A DNA stretch of 64,000 nt from WTFY01 sp965205685 (GTDB lineage Bacteria; Pseudomonadota; Gammaproteobacteria; UBA4575): NCBI GenBank assembly GCA_965205685.1, contig OZ242174.1:186001-250000 (forward strand). Direction: 5' to 3'. How positions within the stretch are numbered: the first letter of the stretch is position 1; the number at the start of each line of letters is the position of its first letter. Under the pieces are notes generated by a model. The model saw only the letters and a program-made list of their open reading frames with translations, made no database searches and was not told the origin of the DNA. Both the position numbers and the translations under genes were made by a program. Below are positions 29,209 to 37,518 of this stretch, piece by piece.

Positions 29209-30549
29209 CTAGGTCTGCACGTGCACCGACGCCGGGGCGCCAAGCGGGCGGTCCCTGCGGCTCAGCAGGTAGATGGCAAGCAGCACGGCCGGGATGCCGA
29301 GCAGGCCGGCATACAGGAAGAAGTGGATATAGCCAAAATCGTCCACGACTTTTCCGGAAAAGCCGCCGATGAATTTTGCCGGCAGCAGCATCAGGGAACT
29401 GAACAGCGCATACTGGGTGGCCGTGTAGGCGCGGTTGGTGAGACTGGACAAGTACGCGATGAAGGTCGAGCCCGCAATGCCGCCGCTCAGGTTATCTGCC
29501 GTGATGACCACAGCCAGCAGCAGGATCTCGGGTCCCTGGGTGGCCAGCCATGCAAACACCAGGTTGGTGACGACCACCAGCACCGCGGCCACGATCAGCA
29601 TGCGCAATATTCCATAACGCATCACGAGCACCCCGCCCAGCAGGGCGCCGACGATCGTGACAATGACCCCGAAGGTCTTCGACACCCAGCCGATCTGCTC
29701 GTCCGAGAAGCCCATGTCGACATACAGCGGACCGGTCATGACGCCCATGGTGATGTCGCTGATGCGAAACAGCCCGATGAACAGCAAGATGACCAGCGCC
29801 ATGAGCCCGCTGCGGCGAAAGAACTCCACGAAGGGCTGGACCACGGCGTCGGCGAACCAGCGACCCAGGCGAAGCAGACCGCTCGCCTTCGCATCCCCGG
29901 ACGGCACACGCGGCGCATGCTCGGGCTCTGCCACGATCAGCGTGGTGATCATGCCCACCAGCATGAAGCAGCCCATGACGAAATAGGCAGTGTTCCAGGA
30001 ATAGTTTCCCGCAATGATCAGGGCACCGCCCCCGGCCAGGATCATGCCCAGCCGGTAGCCCATCTGGTAGGTCGCTGCCATGGCCCCTTGCAGATCATCG
30101 GCCACCGCTTCGATACGCCAGGCATCGATACTGATGTCCTGCGTGGCTGACGAGAAGGCGACCAGCAGGGCGGCCAGCACCAGCACGCTCAACTGCGCCC
30201 CGGGAGTGTTGCCGGCCATCAGCCACAGTCCGACAAGCACCCCGAGCTGGGCAAGCAGCATCCAGCCGCGGCGCTGTCCCAGCCAGTCGGTCAGAAGCGG
30301 CAGGCGCAGGCGATCGACCAGGGGGGCCCAGGCGAACTTGAATCCGTACAGGATCGCAACCCAGGAGATGTAGCCGATGGTGGTGCGGTCAATTCCTTCG
30401 CGGCGCAGCCACACGGACAAGGTGCCAAACACCAGCAGCAGGGGCAGTCCTGCGGAGAATCCCAAAAACAGCATGGCCAGGACCCGGGGCCGGGTATAGA
30501 CGGCAAAGGCTTGGCTCCACTGCCGGGAAGTTTCGCGTACTGAACTCAA
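29209..30549 (-). CDS. ampG: AmpG-type muropeptide permease (MFS)
   Basis: About 446 residues with twelve hydrophobic segments. The N-terminal signature FLGFSAGLPLLLVFGTLSVWLRREGIDRTTIGY matches AmpG, which imports anhydro-muropeptides for wall recycling. The likely start is TTG at 30549, overlapping the stop codon of the upstream nuclease gene by three bases; no ATG or GTG lies closer to the conserved N-terminus. Translational coupling to the nuclease is therefore likely although the functions are unrelated. The neighbour on the other side is an L,D-transpeptidase, another wall gene. Confidence 0.87.
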   Translation of the reverse strand: MSSVRETSRQWSQAFAVYTRPRVLAMLFLGFSAGLPLLLVFGTLSVWLRREGIDRTTIGYISWVAILYGFKFAWAPLVDRLRLPLLTDWLGQRRGWMLLAQLGVLVGLWLMAGNTPGAQLSVLVLAALLVAFSSATQDISIDAWRIEAVADDLQGAMAATYQMGYRLGMILAGGGALIIAGNYSWNTAYFVMGCFMLVGMITTLIVAEPEHAPRVPSGDAKASGLLRLGRWFADAVVQPFVEFFRRSGLMALVILLFIGLFRISDITMGVMTGPLYVDMGFSDEQIGWVSKTFGVIVTIVGALLGGVLVMRYGILRMLIVAAVLVVVTNLVFAWLATQGPEILLLAVVITADNLSGGIAGSTFIAYLSSLTNRAYTATQYALFSSLMLLPAKFIGGFSGKVVDDFGYIHFFLYAGLLGIPAVLLAIYLLSRRDRPLGAPASVHVQT

Positions 30550-31322
30550 ATCGATAGATCGTAGTCCATAGTGAGCGGGGCATGATCGGAGAACCTTTCT
30601 TTGGTGTAGATCTCCGCGTGCCGGATCTTGCCTTTCAGCTCGGGGCCTGCCACATGGTAATCGATGCGCCAACCGACATTCTTGGCCCAGGCCTGCCCGC
30701 GGTTCGACCACCAGGTGTACTGGTCTTCCAGCTGGTTGACCTCGCGAAACGCGTCCAGGTAGCCCACATCATAGAACAGCGTATCCAGCCATGCACGTTC
30801 TTCCGGCAGGAACCCGGAGTTTTTCTGGTTGCCGCGCCAGTTTTTCAGGTCGATATTCTTGTGGGCAATGTTCCAGTCGCCACAGATAATGTAGGCACGG
30901 CGCCGGCGCTTGAGCTTTTTCAGATGCTGCATGAAGCTGTCCATGAAGCGGAACTTGGCCTGCTGGCGCTCCTCACTCGAAGATCCAGAAGGTGCGTACA
31001 GGGACACGACCGACAGGGTTTCGAACTGGTATTCCAGGTACCGCCCCTCGTCGTCGAATTCGCGGTCCCCGTAGCTTCGAATGATACGTTGCGGCTTCTG
31101 CCGGCTGTAGAGGGCCACCCCGCTGTAGCCTTTTTTCAGCGCATCCACGTACTCGCAGTGGTAGCCGGTGGGAAAAAACGTGGCATCGTTTTCGAGTTGA
31201 TGGATCTGCGCCTTGGTTTCCTGTACGCAGACAAGGTCTGCATCCCGAGACGGGAGCCAGTCAAAAAATCCCTTGCGGGCCGCCGCCCGGATGCCGTTCG
31301 CATTGAGGGTGATGATGCGCAT
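30546..31322 (-). CDS. Exodeoxyribonuclease III (second paralogue)
   Basis: A 258-residue ExoIII-family AP endonuclease. Motifs LNANGIRAAARKGFFDWL, CVQETK, GDWNIAHKNIDL, WRIDYHVAG and SDHAPL carry all catalytic residues. The ATG at 31322 is the family start; the reading frame is open for 180 codons upstream, but that part is antisense to the next gene and is not real. Sequence differs widely from the paralogue at 27075, so this is not a recent duplication. Confidence 0.95.
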   Translation of the reverse strand: MRIITLNANGIRAAARKGFFDWLPSRDADLVCVQETKAQIHQLENDATFFPTGYHCEYVDALKKGYSGVALYSRQKPQRIIRSYGDREFDDEGRYLEYQFETLSVVSLYAPSGSSSEERQQAKFRFMDSFMQHLKKLKRRRRAYIICGDWNIAHKNIDLKNWRGNQKNSGFLPEERAWLDTLFYDVGYLDAFREVNQLEDQYTWWSNRGQAWAKNVGWRIDYHVAGPELKGKIRHAEIYTKERFSDHAPLTMDYDLSI

Positions 31323-31420
31323 GGTGTGCAAGAATAATCGCTGCACGGAGTGAATGCACGAATTCGTCGGGGGGTTGACGCGCGGTACCGTGAAAACCAC
31401 CAATTCGGCCACAAAGCCAG

Positions 31421-31429
31421 TGATATACT
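31421..31429 (+). promoter_or_regulatory. Extended -10 promoter of the DEDDh exonuclease gene
   Basis: TGATATACT combines the TGn extension with a TATACT hexamer in the divergent gap between the two nuclease genes. No good -35 was found. It lies 65 bp before the preferred ATG. Confidence 0.4.
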
Positions 31430-31493
31430 GGCCGCCGTCATGCGCTCTGGCTTCGTCAATTCCTGGACCAACAGAAATCCTTGGCGCGAACGC

Positions 31494-32018
31494 ATGGACC
31501 GCAATGACGTGCTGATCTTCGACACCGAGACGACCGGCCTCGATGGCGCCGCTGAAATCGTGGAGCTGTCCATCATCGACACCGCCGGCAACGTGCTGTA
31601 TGACGCACTGGTGATGCCTAAGGGCAATATCCCGGGAGCCGCATCCAGAGTCCACGGCATTGACCGCGGCATGTTGCAGAAGGCAGGGGCCCGGCCCTGG
31701 CCCGAGCATCACGACGAAGTCATGCGCATATTGCAAGGGGCCAGGACGCTGCTGGCCTACAACATCAAATACGATGCTCGCCTGCTCTGGCAGACTGTCG
31801 ATCAGTACGCGCTGCCTTTGGCCCAACTGCCAGAACAGGATTGCGTGATGCTGGCCTATGCCAAGCACCGGCGTGTGCCTGGCTCAAGGGGAGACTACCG
31901 GTGGCACAAGCTGCAGGATGCCCTGGACCATGAGGGTCTGCATGTGCAGGGACAGGCGCACCGTGCCCTGGCCGACTGCCAGGCCACCCTCGGAATCGCC
32001 CGGGTTTTGGCCAGATAG
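31494..32018 (+). CDS. 3'-5' exonuclease, DnaQ/epsilon-like (DEDDh family)
   Basis: About 174 residues from the ATG at 31494 (MDRNDVLIFDTETTGL). The three exonuclease motifs are complete: FDTETTGL, YNIKYDARLL and HRALADC, where the final His and Asp complete DEDDh. The short length and lack of a polymerase-binding tail suggest a stand-alone exonuclease rather than the Pol III epsilon subunit itself. An earlier in-frame ATG at 31440 would add 18 residues. It is divergent from the exonuclease III gene. Confidence 0.85.
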   Translation: MDRNDVLIFDTETTGLDGAAEIVELSIIDTAGNVLYDALVMPKGNIPGAASRVHGIDRGMLQKAGARPWPEHHDEVMRILQGARTLLAYNIKYDARLLWQTVDQYALPLAQLPEQDCVMLAYAKHRRVPGSRGDYRWHKLQDALDHEGLHVQGQAHRALADCQATLGIARVLAR

Positions 32019-32154
32019 GGCCAAATCGCCTATTTTAATTAGAGCCCGATTCCCGAGAGGGGATGGGACCAAGCCTGACCACCTGGCAGAGCGCGCTTTG
32101 TCGCCCGGTGCGGTATCCTTGGCGCTGAACAGGCCCTGGGCCGGAGGAAAATCG

Positions 32155-32817
32155 GTGACCCGTCAGAATTCCATCAACAGTCAGGCGTTCATCCAGTTCG
32201 CGCTTGAACGCCAGGTCATCCAGTTTGGCGAGTTCACGCTCAAGTCCAAACGGGTGGCACCCTATTTCTTCAACACCAGCCTGTTTCATGACGGCCAGTC
32301 GCTGGGGCAGCTGAGCCGCTTTTATGCCGAGGCCATCGTGCAGGCCGGGTGTGAGGCCGACATGCTGTTCGGGCCCGCCTACAAGGGTATCCCGCTGGTT
32401 GCAGCAGTCGCCATGACTTTGGCCAGAGAGCACGGCATCAACCTGCCCTATGCCTTCAACCGCAAGGAGGCCAAGCAGTACGGCGACCAGGGCAGCGTCG
32501 TCGGTGCGCCCCTGCAGGGGCGGGTGCTGATTGTGGATGATGTGCTCACGGCCGGGACTGCGGTGGACGAGGCAGTGTCGATCATCCGGGGTCACGGAGC
32601 CCAGCCGCAGGGCGTGGTGATTGCATTTGACCGCGGAGAATGGGGCGCCACGCAGGGCCGGCTGGCCACCGACGATGTCAGGCAGCGCCACGGCATCGAG
32701 GTGTTCTCGGTGGCGACGATCGAGGATCTCATCGAGCATGCGGGCACCGGTGCCTGCGGGCCGGAGCAGATTGAACGCATCCGGACGTACCTGCAGACGT
32801 TTGGCAAGCTGGCGTGA
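32155..32817 (+). CDS. pyrE: Orotate phosphoribosyltransferase
   Basis: A 220-residue enzyme that joins orotate to PRPP in pyrimidine synthesis. The PRPP-binding loop VLIVDDVLTAGTA is intact, as is FGPAYKGIPLVAAVA. The start is GTG at 32155, set by an excellent GGAGGA ribosome binding site 7 nt upstream. The 136-nt leader from 32019 shows no clear attenuator. It converges with argB. Confidence 0.97.
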   Translation: MTRQNSINSQAFIQFALERQVIQFGEFTLKSKRVAPYFFNTSLFHDGQSLGQLSRFYAEAIVQAGCEADMLFGPAYKGIPLVAAVAMTLAREHGINLPYAFNRKEAKQYGDQGSVVGAPLQGRVLIVDDVLTAGTAVDEAVSIIRGHGAQPQGVVIAFDRGEWGATQGRLATDDVRQRHGIEVFSVATIEDLIEHAGTGACGPEQIERIRTYLQTFGKLA

Positions 32818-32822
32818 GGTGT

Positions 32823-32838
32823 GGGCGCGCACGCGCCC
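32823..32838. terminator. GC-rich palindrome between pyrE and argB
   Basis: GGGCGCG and CGCGCCC flank CA between two convergent genes. The position suits a shared terminator, but no T-run follows in either direction. Confidence 0.4.
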
Positions 32839-32843
32839 CGGGT

Positions 32844-33722
32844 TCAGCTGTGCAGCAGGGTGCCGATGCCTTCGCTTGTGAACAGCTCCAGCAGCACGGC
32901 ATGCTGGATGCGCCCGTCGATGATGTGGACGGTTTTCACGCCCGAGGCCAGGGCATCCCAGGCGCACATCGCTTTCGGTCGCATGCCGTCGCGGATGATG
33001 CCCTCTGCGATCAGGGGTTCGATTTCACGAGAAGCCAGTCGGGTCAATAGCTGACCGTCCTTTTGCACGCCCTCCGTGTTGGTCAGCAGGATCAGCTTTT
33101 CCGCATGCAGGGCCGCGGCCACCTTGCCGGCCACGGAATCGGCATTGATATTCAGGGTCTGGCCATCCTTGTCGCTGCCCGTCGGTGCGATGACAGGAAT
33201 GAAATCGTCGCCCTTGAGATGGTTCAGCAGGGTGGGGTCGATGCTGACCACCTCGCCCGTATGGCCGAGATCGATGGTCTCGGTGCTCTCCGAGGCCTTG
33301 CGCTTGAGGGTCAGTTTCTTGGCGCGGATCAGGCGGCCATCCTTGCCGGTGATCCCCATGGCCCGCCCGCCATGCTGGTTGATCAGCTGCACGATCTCCT
33401 TGTTGACCAGCCCGCCGAGGACCATTTCCACGATGTCCATGGTTTCGCGGTCGGTGACACGCTGGCCTTCCACGAACTTGCTCGCCTTGCCGGTTTTCTC
33501 CAGCAGCTCCGTGATCTGGGGGCCGCCGCCGTGCACGATGACCGGATTAATGCCGACGTGCTTGAGCAACACGACATCGCGCGCGAAGCTGCTTTTCAGC
33601 GTTTCATCGACCATGGCGTTGCCGCCGTACTTGATGACCACGGTTTGACCGGCAAACTTCTGGATGTAGGGCAGCGCCTCGATCAGCACCTTGGCCGTGG
33701 TTGCAGCGTCTTCAGATTTCAT
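32844..33722 (-). CDS. argB: N-acetylglutamate kinase
   Basis: A 292-residue kinase for the second step of arginine synthesis. Motifs IKYGGNAM and VIVHGGGPQI bind ATP and substrate, and the C-terminal VHIIDGRIQHAVLLELFT is typical. The ATG at 33722 gives the family-normal N-terminal helix (LIEALPYIQKFAGQTVVIK) of the arginine-feedback-regulated hexameric type. Spaced 54 nt from algC upstream. Confidence 0.98.
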   Translation of the reverse strand: MKSEDAATTAKVLIEALPYIQKFAGQTVVIKYGGNAMVDETLKSSFARDVVLLKHVGINPVIVHGGGPQITELLEKTGKASKFVEGQRVTDRETMDIVEMVLGGLVNKEIVQLINQHGGRAMGITGKDGRLIRAKKLTLKRKASESTETIDLGHTGEVVSIDPTLLNHLKGDDFIPVIAPTGSDKDGQTLNINADSVAGKVAAALHAEKLILLTNTEGVQKDGQLLTRLASREIEPLIAEGIIRDGMRPKAMCAWDALASGVKTVHIIDGRIQHAVLLELFTSEGIGTLLHS

Positions 33723-33776
33723 GGACGGATACGGGCATCGTTCAAAAGGGGGCTATTCTATCCGGGATCGCACCGT

Positions 33777-35147
33777 CTAAAAAGGTAATTCTAGTCCGGC
33801 GTCCACGCTCAGCAACTGGGCACGGAAGGCCGCCTGGACATCCTGCAGGGCCGCCTCGTCGCGGGCTTCAAAGCGCAGCACCAGGGCAGGCGTGGTATTC
33901 GAGGCACGCACCAGGCCCCAGCCCGTGGCATATTCGGCACGCACCCCGTCGATGGTCAAAACCTGCGCCCCGGGCAGGTGTACCTGCTGGCCGAACGCCT
34001 CCATGAAGGTGTGCTGGTCGCCGTCCTGGCCGAGGCGAACGACGATTTCCGGTGTGCAGATATCATCGGGCAGGGTGTCGAACAACTCGCTCGCGGCAAG
34101 CCGCTGCTTGGACAGGATCTCCAGCAGCCGCGCCGCACTGTACAGGGCATCATCAAACCCGTACCAGCGGTCCTTGAAAAAGACGTGCCCGCTCATCTCG
34201 CCGCCGAGCACGGCGTCGGTTTCCGCCATCTTGTCCTTGATCAGCGAGTGCCCGGTTTTCCACATGACGGCCTCGCCGCCGGCCTGCTCGATGACCGAAC
34301 GCAGGTTTTTCGAACACTTCACGTCGAACACCACCCGGCCTCCCGGGTGCTGCGACAGCACGTCCCGGGAATAGAGCATCATCTGGCGGTCCGGCCACAG
34401 CACCCGGCCCCGCTCATCGACCACCCCCAGGCGGTCGCCGTCGCCGTCGAATGCGAGCCCCAGGTCGAGTTGCCCTTGCCTGACGCAGTCGATGAGGTCG
34501 CGCAGGTTTTCCGGGACGCTGGGATCGGGATGGTGGTTGGGGAAATCGCCGTCGACCTCGCAGTACAGGCTCTCGACCTCGCAGCCCAGCCGGGAAAAAA
34601 GCGCCACGGCCGCCGGTCCGGCCACCCCGTTGCCGCAGTCGATGGCGATGCGAAGCGGGCGCGAAAGGCGGATACCTGCGCACACCTCGTCAAGGTAGCG
34701 CTCCAGCACCGCGTCCTTGCGCCGTTGCCCTTCGGGCGCGCGCGCCGGGCCTTCCTGGATGTGCCGGCAGATGGCCTGCAGGGCCTCGCCAAACAGGGTC
34801 TTGCCGTCCATCATGATCTTGAGGCCATTGTATTCGGGCGGGTTGTGGCTGCCGGTCACCATCACGCCGGCGCCGGTCTCAAGAACATGCGTGGCGTAGT
34901 ACAGCACGGGGGTCGGCACCTCGCCGATGTCGACCACGGAGCGACCGCTGTCCGCCAGTCCGGCACCCAGCGCCTCGGACAGCGCCCGGCTGGACCGGCG
35001 CCCGTCCCGCGCGATGACCACCGGCGGGGTGTGCGGGTACAGGGCACCGAGTGCGCATCCGATTCTCTGTACGCAGTCCGGGGTCAGGTCCGTGTCCACG
35101 AGGCCACGGATGTCGTAGGCGCGAAAGATGAGCGGGTTGACGGGCAT
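33777..35147 (-). CDS. algC: Phosphomannomutase/phosphoglucomutase
   Basis: A 456-residue alpha-phosphohexomutase. Phosphoserine loop TGSHNPPEYNGLK, metal loop DGDGDRLG and sugar-binding GEMSGHVFF are all present, so the enzyme should interconvert mannose- or glucose-1- and 6-phosphates for LPS or exopolysaccharide. The start MPVNPLIFRAYDIRG at 35147 is preferred; in-frame codons upstream overlap dut and are not conserved. It lies 19 nt after dut, as in Pseudomonas-type gene order (coaBC-dut-algC-argB). Confidence 0.96.
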   Translation of the reverse strand: MPVNPLIFRAYDIRGLVDTDLTPDCVQRIGCALGALYPHTPPVVIARDGRRSSRALSEALGAGLADSGRSVVDIGEVPTPVLYYATHVLETGAGVMVTGSHNPPEYNGLKIMMDGKTLFGEALQAICRHIQEGPARAPEGQRRKDAVLERYLDEVCAGIRLSRPLRIAIDCGNGVAGPAAVALFSRLGCEVESLYCEVDGDFPNHHPDPSVPENLRDLIDCVRQGQLDLGLAFDGDGDRLGVVDERGRVLWPDRQMMLYSRDVLSQHPGGRVVFDVKCSKNLRSVIEQAGGEAVMWKTGHSLIKDKMAETDAVLGGEMSGHVFFKDRWYGFDDALYSAARLLEILSKQRLAASELFDTLPDDICTPEIVVRLGQDGDQHTFMEAFGQQVHLPGAQVLTIDGVRAEYATGWGLVRASNTTPALVLRFEARDEAALQDVQAAFRAQLLSVDAGLELPF

Positions 35148-35166
35148 GGTGCGCGTCGCCTGGGGC

Positions 35167-35640
35167 TCAGGCGATCCCGGAATGACCGAAGCCGCCGCTG
35201 CCGCGGTCCGAGGCGCCGAAGCGTTCCACGATTTCGAACTCGGTCTGCACCACCGGCACGATGACCAGTTGTGCGATGCGGTCACCGACATTGACTTCGA
35301 ACGGATCGCTGCCGCGGTTCCACAGGGATACCATCAGGGGGCCCTGGTAATCGGAGTCGATCAGGCCCACGAGGTTGCCCAGCACGATGCCGTGCTTGTG
35401 GCCCAGGCCAGAGCGCGGCAGGATGGTGGCGGCCAGCCCCGGGTCACGAATATGGATGGAGATCCCGGTCGGGATCAGCACCGACTCCCCGGGGGCAACG
35501 CAGATCGGCTCCTGCAGGCAGGCCCGCAGGTCCATGCCCGCAGAGCCGGGCGTGGCATAGCTCGGCAGGGGGATCTCCCGGCCGATGCGCTCATCGAGAA
35601 TTCTGATTTCGGTCTTTGATTTTTTTGAGGACTGTGACAT
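35167..35640 (-). CDS. dut: Deoxyuridine triphosphatase
   Basis: A 157-residue trimeric dUTPase that hydrolyses dUTP to dUMP. The five dUTPase motifs can be followed: GSAGMDLRA, PRSGLGHKHG, GLIDSDYQG, GDRIAQLV and the C-terminal arm RGSGGFGHSG. The start at 35640 (MSQSSKKSKTEIRIL) is preferred over an ATG eight codons earlier because homologues begin here. Its 5' end overlaps coaBC by 50 nt. Confidence 0.97.
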   Translation of the reverse strand: MSQSSKKSKTEIRILDERIGREIPLPSYATPGSAGMDLRACLQEPICVAPGESVLIPTGISIHIRDPGLAATILPRSGLGHKHGIVLGNLVGLIDSDYQGPLMVSLWNRGSDPFEVNVGDRIAQLVIVPVVQTEFEIVERFGASDRGSGGFGHSGIA

Positions 35641-36850
35641 TGCCCGGCTTGTGTGTGCTGGCATAACGTTCTGCGATCAGGCGGATCAGCCCGCGCGCAA
35701 TCTTGGGCTTTCGGTCTTGCTCGAGCGAGTGGTGCCCACCCGGCCAGTACACCTCAAGCGCATTCTCCTCGCTGTCAAACCCGCACTGCGGGTCGGCCAC
35801 GTTGTTGCAGGCGATCATGTCCAGCTGCTTGCGCTCGAGTTTCTGCAGCGCATGTTTCTCGGGTTCCCGGGTTTCCGCCGCAAAGCCGACCACGAACGGG
35901 CGTCGTGGCAGGCAGGCCACCTCCGACACGATGTCCGGGTTGCGCGTCAGCGCAAGCGACAGGTCGGCATGCAATTTCTTGATCTTGTCCGGCTGCTTGG
36001 CCACGGGCCGGTAATCGGACACCGCCGCACAACTGATGAATATCTGCTGATGCTCCACATGCCGGTGCACGGCCTCCAGCATTTCCTCGGCCGTGTTCAC
36101 TTGCACACAGTGGATGCCCTCACCTGCGTTCAGGGCAACCGGACCGGATACCAGCTCGACGCTGGCCCCGGCATCGCGCGCGGCCTCGGCCAGCGCATAG
36201 CCCATGCGCCCCGAGCTGCGGTTGCTGATGTAGCGCACCGGGTCGATCGGCTCACGCGTGGGCCCGGCCGTGATCAGCACATTGAGCCCGTCGAGCTCAT
36301 TGCTGTGGAACAGGTGGTCGAGCGACAGCAACAGCTGGCGGGCCTCGAACATGCGCCCTTCGCCGACGTCTCCGCAGGCCTGCTTGCCCGTGCCCGGACC
36401 AAACAGCAGGGTGCCGCGTTTTTTCAGGGCCTCGCAATTGCGGCGGGTGGCCGGATGGGACCACATGGCCTGGTTCATGGCCGGTGCCAGCGCAATCGGT
36501 GCCCGGGTGACCAGGCACAGCGTGCTCAGCAGGTCGTCGGCCCCGCCGTGGGTCAGCTTGGCAATCGTGTTGGCGCTGGCCGGGGCAATCAGGACGGCGT
36601 CGGCCCAGCGGGCCAGGGTGATGTGATCCATGCCATGCTCGGCCTGTGGCGCATCGAATTCATCGCTGGCCACCGGGTGGCCCGACAGTGCCTGGAAGGT
36701 GAGCGGGGTGACGAAGGCCTTGGCCTTTTCGGTCATGACCACCCGCACCTGCGCGCCCGCCTGCACCAGCTCACGCACGAGCTCGGCGCTTTTGTAGGCC
36801 GCAATCCCCCCGGTCACGCCGAGCAGAATGTTCTTGTTGGCTAGGGACAT
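35591..36850 (-). CDS. coaBC: Phosphopantothenoylcysteine decarboxylase / phosphopantothenate-cysteine ligase
   Basis: A 419-residue bifunctional enzyme of coenzyme A synthesis. The N-terminal flavin domain (ILLGVTGGIAAYKSAELVREL, SANTIAKLTHGGADDLLS) decarboxylates, and the C-terminal domain (LITAGPTREPIDPVRYISNRSSGRMG) joins cysteine to phosphopantothenate with CTP. Both domains are complete. It begins the coaBC-dut-algC-argB set on the minus strand. Confidence 0.97.
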   Translation of the reverse strand: MSLANKNILLGVTGGIAAYKSAELVRELVQAGAQVRVVMTEKAKAFVTPLTFQALSGHPVASDEFDAPQAEHGMDHITLARWADAVLIAPASANTIAKLTHGGADDLLSTLCLVTRAPIALAPAMNQAMWSHPATRRNCEALKKRGTLLFGPGTGKQACGDVGEGRMFEARQLLLSLDHLFHSNELDGLNVLITAGPTREPIDPVRYISNRSSGRMGYALAEAARDAGASVELVSGPVALNAGEGIHCVQVNTAEEMLEAVHRHVEHQQIFISCAAVSDYRPVAKQPDKIKKLHADLSLALTRNPDIVSEVACLPRRPFVVGFAAETREPEKHALQKLERKQLDMIACNNVADPQCGFDSEENALEVYWPGGHHSLEQDRKPKIARGLIRLIAERYASTHKPGNVTVLKKIKDRNQNSR

Positions 36851-36907
36851 GGCCCGAGTCTACCAGAACAGGCGGCAGAATTGATGGTGGATGCGGGCCT
36901 GCAAACC

Positions 36908-36926
36908 CCCGGGGCTGTGCCCCGGG
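36908..36926 (-). terminator. Strong GC hairpin downstream of the small membrane protein gene
   Basis: CCCGGGGC and GCCCCGGG form an eight-pair stem with loop TGT, 15 nt after the minus-strand gene ends. On that strand it is followed by GGTTTGC, a weak T stretch. Confidence 0.5.
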
Positions 36927-36941
36927 CGGCCCCTTTCGCCG

Positions 36942-37337
36942 TCACACCAGGGGCGCCCGCTCCCCCAGCAGGTAGCGCAGGGCATCCACGTAGTCAAAGC
37001 CCAGCGAGACCACGATGGTGGCCATCAGCGCCGCCATGGTCCAGCGCACCAGCCCGGGTGTCATGAAGTGTCTGCGCCGCCGATAGAGGTAAATTGCAAG
37101 CGGGGTCCAGACCACGATGTGCGGCAGGCCGATCATGCGAACATAGCCCACCTGCGCATGCCAGAGCGGCATCAGGGTGACCACGGCGATGGAAGTCGCA
37201 GCCACGACCGCGACGTCGAGCCACCGGGCACGGCACAGGAGCAGCACGATCGGGGCTGCGATGACGAGGCCAAACATCCAGCCCGACCAGACGACGATCG
37301 CGGGCGATAGCATCAGCACATCTCGTATCAAATCCAT
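36942..37337 (-). CDS. Hypothetical small membrane protein
   Basis: About 131 residues from ATG 37337 (MDLIRDVLMLSPAIVVWSGW) with four likely membrane helices and an arginine-rich cytoplasmic loop (YLYRRRRHFMTPG). I recognise no family. An ATG ten codons earlier is possible. It is divergent from the MpaB-like gene and precedes the coaBC block with a hairpin in between, so it is probably its own transcript. Confidence 0.65.
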   Translation of the reverse strand: MDLIRDVLMLSPAIVVWSGWMFGLVIAAPIVLLLCRARWLDVAVVAATSIAVVTLMPLWHAQVGYVRMIGLPHIVVWTPLAIYLYRRRRHFMTPGLVRWTMAALMATIVVSLGFDYVDALRYLLGERAPLV

Positions 37338-37518
37338 GCGGCACTCCTGGCGCTTCTCGCTCGCCATGGTATTTTGTGCGGGTTCGATAGTATCATTCTA
37401 GGGGTTCCGATGGCCCTCCAGATTGGGATGGCCGGATTGCGGGAAGTATTCGGCGCAGGGGAAAGGGTGTGCCCCGAATGCCTCGGGTACCGTTGCTGCG
37501 CCCTAGGGACAATAAAAA

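Noticed and set aside
29077..30150. Histidine- and glutamine-rich plus-strand frame opposite ampG
   Set aside because: Its composition is the mirror of membrane-helix codons; not a metal-binding protein.
30546..31868. 440-codon version of the second exonuclease III gene
   Set aside because: The extra N-terminal part is antisense to the DEDDh exonuclease and unrelated to the family; ATG 31322 is the natural start.
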